Of a stretch of 64,000 nt of DNA, positions 58,216 through 64,000 are shown one piece after another. The stretch's first letter is position 1; the number at the start of each line of letters is the position of its first letter. Source of the DNA: Marsupella aquatica. Taxonomy: Eukaryota > Marchantiophyta. The notes below the pieces were generated by a model. That model had not been told where the DNA came from. It was given only the letters and a program-made list of their open reading frames with translations, and searched no databases. The stretch is taken from the NCBI GenBank assembly GCA_973895155.1, contig OZ316893.1, forward strand, positions 15,810,001-15,874,000, written 5' to 3'. The position numbers and the translations under genes were made by a program.

Positions 58216-61200
58216 ATGAGATGTCCTTGTGCAATCTGCCAAGGATCCCGTGCCAGGGGTCTGAATGAGGTTTGGCGGCATATCGCGGTTCATGGAAGAG
58301 ATCCACGACATCGAGTTTGGAATGATCCTGCAGAGGAAGATTCTTCCGACGAGGAGTGGAGGTTAGAATTTGATGCTGCCAATGCTGCAAGACGGGCAAG
58401 TGAGGTTCTGCCTGGTGCATTTGAAAATGTTGTAGCTGGTCTCTGTGGGTTGTCAGCTCTCCAACGGGATGGTGCTCAGGCAGCACCACGTGACGAAGGA
58501 ATTCATGTGGAAGAGATGGTGAGAGACATCTTCCAAGACTTGGATGCATTTCATGATGGGCTGGACAATGAAGAGGATACGGCTGCAGATGCAAGTGTGC
58601 CCCCTGTCGAAGAGCCTCTTGATGAGTTTGAGATAGGGCAGGAAACCCCTGGGCATGATGGGATGTTTGGCTCTCCCCTGCAAATACAGGAAGGCAGGAA
58701 GTCTTTGTACCCCGGTAGCAAATGTTCTAAACTGGGATTTGTCATCATGTTCCTGAACATTTGCGGCAACCACAATGTCCCCAACGTTTTGGTTTCTGAG
58801 TTGTTGGCATTCTTGCGAACAATTGTGCTACCAGATGGTAATATTTTGCCCAAGAACATGTACGAGGCAAAAAGATGCATATCTAATCTTGGATTGAACT
58901 ATGATTCGATCCATGCCTGTCCTGATGGGCATGTTCTTTTCAGAAAGGAGTATAAAGAATCGTTGACATGCCCTAAGTGTGGGAAGCACAGGTATCGGAA
59001 CTCAGGAAAGTCTATGGTTCCCGCCAAGGTACTTCGTCATTTTCCACTCATTCCCAGACTTCAGCGGATGTTCAGAAGCCGTGCCATCTCGGAGATGATG
59101 ACTTGGGCAACTGACAAGAAAAGTGATGATGGGCTACAACGACATGCTGCAGATTCAAGGCAATGGAAACTCATAGATGAGATGTATCCCGAATTTGCTG
59201 CTGAGCCGAGGAATGTCAGACTTGGGCTGTCATTGGATGGGGTAAACCCATTTGGAGACAAGAACAACAAATTTTCATGCTGGCCTGTAACTATTTTGAA
59301 TTATAACCTTCCTCCTTGGATGACTACAAAGCAATTTTTTGTTCAGATGGTCCTACTGATACCAGGGCCAGACAGTGCTGTATCTGCCAACATAGATGTG
59401 TTTCTGGCTCCCCTAGTGGAGGAATTGAGAAAGCTTTGGGAGGAAGGAGTTCTCACATATGATGTCCTACAGAGGCTTGGGAGGTTAAACCCATTCATCC
59501 TTAGAGCCATTGTCATTCTGACTATAGCTGACTACCCAGCCCATGGGATGATATCAGGCCAAACAACAAAAGGATATTGTGCTTGTACTATCTGTGGGCG
59601 CAATGTCACCAGTGAGTACTCCAGAGCCCTGCAGAAAGTGATATACATGGGCCATCGTCGTTTTCTGAAGACAGATCACCCTTACAGAGAAAGACAGGCA
59701 CTGATTGCACACTTTGGCAATGAGATTGAGCAACGTGGACCCCCGGCACGAGTGACCAAAGAGGAGATCAGGCAGTGGGGAGCACTGAGGGATGACTATA
59801 TCAAACGAGGGGGCAGGGAAGATGGAGTGAGTGATCCAATAAAGCGATATGGTGTAAAAAGACTGAGCATATTGGACTTGGAGCTCAAGTACTGGAGGGT
59901 AAGCCTCTTGGAGTTGATGCTAATTGGGATACATGTTTTGGTTCAGAGCATGTGCATTCATTTCGAAGAGAGACTAAACTTGAGGCATTTCCTGACGCTT
60001 TTGCATTGCAACGATGCAGGAGTTTGAGCCAAGCAAACATAACATTGATGTTATGCACATTGAAAAGAATATTTGTGAGAGTCTACTCAGATTCTTGTGT
60101 GGAGAGAAAGACACTGGTTCAGTGAGATTGGATCTTGAACAGAGGGGAATGAAACCCCATCTTTGGTTGAGGCCACATGCCCACAGAGCTGATGTGCTCT
60201 TGAAGTACCAAGCGCCCTATGTTCTGACAGACACAGAGTGGGAACTATTTGTGCAGAGGTTGAGTTCTTTGAAGGTTCCTTCAAACTATGGCAGTGCTTT
60301 CAAGAAGCATATCATGACTAGAAAGCTTGGTAGTATGAAAAGCCATGACTACCATATGTTGATGCAACAGGTGTTGCCTTTATGCCTGAGGGGCCTGTTG
60401 CAGAAGCCTGTTCGTACTGTGATCATGCGACTCAGTGATGTGTTTCGTCGTATTTGTGTGAAGGTTTGGGATGAAACACACTTCCCACAACTGACAGAAG
60501 ATGTCGCTCAGGTGCTGTGTGACCTGGAGATTTATTTTCCTCCCGCATTTTTTGATGTCATGACCCACCTACTTGTCCATGTTGTGGAAGAGCTACACCA
60601 ATTTGGGCCTGTGAGTGCTCGTTGGTTGTACCCTTTGGAACGGTACATGAAGCTACTCAAAGGTCACGTGAGAACATATTACAAACCTGAAGCAAGCATG
60701 GCTAAAGGTTACATCAAGGATGAGACTCTGGGATTTCTGACCGAATACATAGCACAATATGAGCATGTGAAGACCAGGGTGTGGAATTCTGATGAGGAGG
60801 AAGGGGTGGTAGGTGAAGTACTGGAAGGGGCTGCAACCACAAAGAACCTGACCATATCTATGAGAGACTTGGCACATGACTTTGTATTGCACAACACTGT
60901 GGTGATGGAACCCTGGATACAGTGAGTGCATACATGTGCTATAATCCAGTTCATGAGCTTAAATGTTGTGTTCGTGTGGTTTTCTCCTTCAGCCTGTTCA
61001 TGTTTACCCAAGCTAATGCTGTGTGGTTGTTCGTTCAGGGAGTATGAGTCATTGAAGGCGGCCCATCCCATTGCAGGAACAACTTTTCCAGGTTTCATGG
61101 AGTGGATCAGAGTGGCAATTAGAGAGCATCACGAGACCCACCCAGACATGGATGCAGATGTTTACCTACTGTCTAATGCCCCTAGCCTGAAAGTGAAGAC

Positions 61201-61804
61201 TTACAAACGGATGAGAGCATATGGGAATCACTTCCGAGTGAAGGATGGTGACAGTGCCTACAGGGTGACGAATGACTGCGGGCTCATCACTGTATTTGAG
61301 CAACAGAGCCACAATCACGACAGGGCCTGGATGGAGATGGGATATGTGGGAGAATTAGTTGACATATGGGCTCTGGACTATGGGGCGGTGTCCAGTCCTG
61401 TGATTCTTATGAAAGGTTCATGGGTGCGGCAGGATTGGCTTGGTAACAGGGCTACCATGAAGAGAGACAACGACGGTTTCTTGCTGGCCAATTTCAGAGG
61501 GAAATTGCCCGAATGGTCTGAGCCATTTGTGTTTCCTAGTCAGGTGGAGCAAGCTTTCTTCCTGGATGTGGAAGACTCCCCAGGTTGGCGTGTAGTGTGT
61601 CATAAACAGGCCAGGCAACGCCGGATGGAAGGATCAAACCTTGAGTTTCATTTACACTCTCATAGTGCCTTTGATCATCGGCGTTCAGACCAAGTGCCTG
61701 TAGTTCATGATAGCGGGGACTTCATTCCTGTGACAAGGGTAGATGCATTTGCTGAAGGAGGCGAATTCAGAGATGCAGATGCCAACAGTGTGCCTGTGCC
61801 ATGA
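58216..61804 (+). CDS. CACTA transposase, Tnp2 family (three exons)
   Basis: Exons 58216-59898, 60020-60921 and 61039-61804 join in phase, with GT-AG introns of 121 and 117 bp, giving about 1,116 residues. The start is set at MRCPCAICQG, the usual beginning of the transposase-associated domain. The tnp2 core has RNVRLGLSLDGVNPFG, NYNLPPWMTTKQFF, then IPGPDS and IDVFLAPLVEEL. The second exon opens with HNIDVMHIEKNI and carries the DUF4218 region (LPLCLRGLLQKPVRTVI; LYPLERYMKLLKGHVR; GYIKDETLGFL). The third has the DUF4216 region (GSWVRQDW, GFLLANF, EPFVFPSQVEQAFFLD). All domains are in the expected order without a stop, so the enzyme looks intact. It would cut the CACTA ends. Confidence 0.93.
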
Positions 61805-61951
61805 GTAATGTGAATTGTTTGCATAGACATTAGTGAGGGGAAGGATGTGTAATAAAGTAATTCTGAAGCAACACAGATGTATGGATGGATGCCTGGTGAT
61901 TGTGGTTGCATTGTGTTATACGGGGTGACCATAGATGACATGTTTTTGTGG

Positions 61952-62438
61952 TCCAGTAGGATGGAACAGAGTGACACAGAGATGTGTGAGTATGAAAGGA
62001 AAGCTATGGAACAACGAGCATACGTGAAAGCCAAAATCGCAGAACTGGATCTGGAAAAGGATGTGGCTGAATTGTAAGGGAACGATTCTCAACTACACCC
62101 CTCCGCTGAGTTTGTGTGACATGAATAGTTCAATGTGGCACTGAAATTGTGACTGTATTCTCATATTGGAATGTCGCAGAGCCACAGCATTTTCAAAGAA
62201 ACAAAAGGAGTACGCAAGAAGGGTGACCAGCACTATCTCTGGGCCTGTGCGTCGGAGTGACAGGTTGAGCAAGAAGGTCGTACCTACAATGGCAGAATGT
62301 GGAGATGACATTGATGCTGCACAGGTGGGTGCAGACACTAGACAAGAAGATGCAGATGATGAGTATTTTCCAGAGGAAATGGATGAGGATGGGGGTTATG
62401 AAGATGAATACATTGCAGAGCAGCCCCAAAAGAAACAT
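61952..62438 (+). CDS. Multi-exon gene of unknown function 3' of the transposase (partial)
   Basis: Two exons join in phase: about 61952-62073 and 62180-62438, with GTAAGG donor at 62074 and a CGCAG acceptor at 62179. A strong GTAAGT donor follows at 62439. The first exon is helical and charged (YERKAMEQRAYVKAKIAELD), the second basic and then strongly acidic (RRSDRLSKKVV; DEYFPEEMDEDGG). The start is uncertain; ATG 61964 (MEQSD) is one candidate and the frame is open further upstream to 61877. The following intron contains the copia LTR, so the 3' exons lie outside the window. CACTA elements often encode a second, DNA-binding protein (TnpA-like) besides the transposase; that is possible here but not shown. 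Confidence 0.55.
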
Positions 62439-62484
62439 GTAAGTAGTTTTCCCAACAAGGTTTTGAGTTAAAAACTCTTGTTTA

Positions 62485-62681
62485 TGTTGTGATAGACAAC
62501 TAAAGGAACACTCAAAGATACTCCAACAAGATAGATCCATTACTATTGATGAGGGGATATATATATCCCCTTGGTTACATGGTAGGCAAATGCCCTTATA
62601 CTGGTCCTATGGTTAGGAGTTCTCATACTATGGTTAAGGGTTCTCGCCCTATGGTTAAGGGGTAAACTAGGGTTTACAACA
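62485..62681 (-). mobile_element. 3' LTR of a copia element (197 bp)
   Basis: On the plus strand it starts TGTTGT and ends ACAACA, perfect 6-bp inverted ends in the TG...CA form. On the minus strand it begins TGTTGTAAACCC straight after the polypurine tract. It includes a TATATATA stretch near 62562. The LTR is short for the superfamily, but the borders are clear on one side; the low-coordinate border rests on the inverted ends. The five bases beyond it are GTTTA. Confidence 0.82.
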
Positions 62682-62692
62682 CTCCCCCTTGG
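62682..62692 (-). other. Polypurine tract of the copia element
   Basis: CCAAGGGGGAG on the minus strand immediately precedes the LTR, the priming site for plus-strand synthesis in LTR retrotransposons. Confidence 0.85.
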
Positions 62693-63185
62693 TTAGTTTA
62701 TGGAGGAGCATAAAGTAACCACATCTCTTGAACCTAGGGTATAATCCGGTTTAGGGGTCCACCTGTGTGATGTAGCCTCATTAAAACCTCGCCGCTTTCT
62801 TCTCGAGGAAAGAGTGCTACCATCACTTATATAGGTGGTTTCCCATATCTAATGTCCTGGTTAAGCCTTTTTGCCATGTCTTAGTTAGTGTTAATCGTAT
62901 GTGCTAAGTGGGGTTATGTGAATGTTCCTAATGGGTGTCTAGTCTCCCCCTCAGCTCGTTGCCTGGTGTGCGCCTCGTGTTGTTCTTCATGTCGTTTTGC
63001 GTATTGCGCTTCGCTTCGTGTTGTGCTTTGGGTTAGTGAGGCCAAGTCGGGCGTTTTTGCGTTGGTTTGCGTTGTTTCACGTCGGGGATGTGGTGTGGCG
63101 CTCGCCGAGTGTGGTGGTCGGGCATCTGGAGGCGGCTTCATCGGGCGACAGCTTCGTCGTTGGGTAATCCTTTCGAGCTTCAGTG

Positions 63186-64000
63186 TTATGAGGTGGGCTT
63201 GATCGTGGACAATCTGCTCATGCCTATGCCTTCGAGGTGCGCTCTGTGCAATCCGGCTGGTAGTGGTTTCGTAAACATGTCTGCTCGATTGTCCTGAGAT
63301 TTGATCCATGCAACATTGATACTTTTCCCTTGTTGTTCTTGCGTGAAGAAATACTTGGGGTCAATATGCTTGGTCCTCTCGGTCTTCAGGATTCCGTTGG
63401 TTATCTGGTCGATACACGCCTTATTGTCTTCGTAGATTGTGGTTGGCTCTGTTATCTGTGGTTTACCGGTGCTGGACCTAATATGATTGATAATGCTTCG
63501 TAGCCATACAGCTTCTCTGCACGCCTCGTATAACGCTATGATTTCCGAGTGGTTGGATGACGTTGTGGTCATTGTTTGCTTTGAACTTCGCCAAGATATT
63601 GCTGTCGTCCCCTGTAAGAACACGTACCCAGTCTGTGATTTGGAGTCCTGGGGGTCCGACAGGTAGCCGGCATCAGTGTAACCGGTAAGCGTATCGGGGC
63701 TATTCTTAGGAAAGAATAGTCCAAGGTCGATCGTCCCTTGTAGGTATCTCATGATCCTCTTGATGCCGTTCCAATGCCTGATGGTGGGCTGTGCGCTGTG
63801 TCTCGCTAAGAGACTGACGGCGAACGATATGTCAGGTCTCGTCTGGTTCGCTAGATACATAAGGGCGCCCACCGCTGATAGGTACGGTTTTTCTGATCCC
63901 AGTATGGATTCGTCTTCTTGGCGCTTCCGAAACATATCTTTGATCGGGTCTAGAGATCTGAGTTCCATCGGGGTGGAGACAGGGTAGGATTTCTGCATGT
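63186..64000 (-). CDS. Ty1/copia polyprotein C-terminus (RT end and RNase H), partial
   Basis: The leftward frame is open at the window edge and ends at 63186. It contains the copia RT end (LSAVGALMYLANQTRPDIS, LLARHSAQPT) and RNase H (GYTDAGYLSDPQDSKSQTGY, ISWRSSKQ, SNHSEIIALYEACREAVWLR, YEDNKACI, RTKHIDPKYFF, ADMFTKPLP). These motifs in this order are diagnostic of Ty1/copia. The visible part has no stops, so the insertion may be young. About 490 bp of untranslated sequence (62693-63185) separates it from the polypurine tract. Confidence 0.93.
   Translation of the reverse strand, partial: MQKSYPVSTPMELRSLDPIKDMFRKRQEDESILGSEKPYLSAVGALMYLANQTRPDISFAVSLLARHSAQPTIRHWNGIKRIMRYLQGTIDLGLFFPKNSPDTLTGYTDAGYLSDPQDSKSQTGYVFLQGTTAISWRSSKQTMTTTSSNHSEIIALYEACREAVWLRSIINHIRSSTGKPQITEPTTIYEDNKACIDQITNGILKTERTKHIDPKYFFTQEQQGKSINVAWIKSQDNRADMFTKPLPAGLHRAHLEGIGMSRLSTIKPTS

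Larger units (their letters stand above)
47905..62484. mobile_element. Large CACTA element (at least 14.5 kb), right end not in window
   Basis: It starts CACTAGAAGAAACCGG directly after TAA (probable 3-bp TSD, 47902-47904) inside the gypsy RT. It contains a Tnp2-type transposase gene, which fits a CACTA/EnSpm identity. Also inside are a ribosomal-protein fragment, an EDM2-like PHD gene, a two-BRCT gene and a further multi-exon gene whose intron holds a copia element. The right terminus must lie beyond 64000, since the last gene is still open at the copia insertion. The extent is therefore a minimum, and unity of the whole interval is inferred from the absence of any other boundary. Confidence 0.7.

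Overview
The window is nuclear DNA of a land plant (or close streptophyte relative). Evidence: an intact GRAS-family regulator gene, GT-AG introns, an initiator-Met-tRNA primer-binding site in a Ty3/gypsy element, plant-type hAT, CACTA and copia elements, and a short TTTAGGG telomere-type tract. The GRAS and PHD proteins look diverged from flowering-plant forms, so a non-seed plant (bryophyte, lycophyte or fern) is my guess, not a result. Only one ordinary host gene is convincing (GRAS, 6.8-9.0 kb). Most of the rest is mobile DNA, much of it nested, and many insertions can be delimited to the base by target-site duplications (TSDs).

Layout. 1-1082: 3' end of a gypsy element (chromodomain, internally deleted 3' LTR). 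1083-6766: no convincing gene. 6840-9011: GRAS gene. 9012-12959: no gene, three tandem duplications. 12968-22722: a complete 9,755-bp hAT element with 8-bp TSD TATATCAT, carrying a BED/DUF659 transposase plus two cargo genes, a protein kinase (with in-frame stops) and a RING-type protein (broken). 22731-25136: one EF-hand fragment. 25137-30169: a gypsy RNase H/integrase remnant interrupted by a hAT element that contains a CACTA element that contains another hAT, plus a fourth small hAT. 30170-30190: telomere-type repeats at a junction. 30191-43613: a decayed minus-strand element with about fifteen copies of a 15-bp palindrome (TAGCGCCWGGCGCTA). It has a many-exon gene with a ParB-like segment and an N6/N4-methyltransferase-like glycine motif, and a separate Cys/His-rich protein with a SUMO-interacting motif. 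It is itself interrupted by a 3,953-bp TIR element (TSD AAAGT) and a solo LTR (TSD ACGGG). 43614-47904: 5' part of a gypsy element of the same LTR family, cut in its reverse transcriptase by a CACTA element that starts at 47905 and runs at least to 62438. This CACTA carries a ribosomal protein eL20 fragment, an EDM2-like PHD protein, a two-BRCT protein, a complete three-exon Tnp2 transposase and a further multi-exon gene. 62485-64000: a copia element (LTR, polypurine tract, RNase H/RT) inserted in an intron of that last gene.

The most interesting units are the three large elements with cargo: the hAT with kinase and RING genes, the palindrome-rich element with the ParB/methyltransferase-like gene, and the CACTA with PHD and BRCT genes. 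The cargo functions (chromatin reading, ubiquitination, phosphorylation, perhaps DNA methylation) suggest control of host silencing or of transposition, but that is inference. Everything was read by eye; no alignment or search was run.
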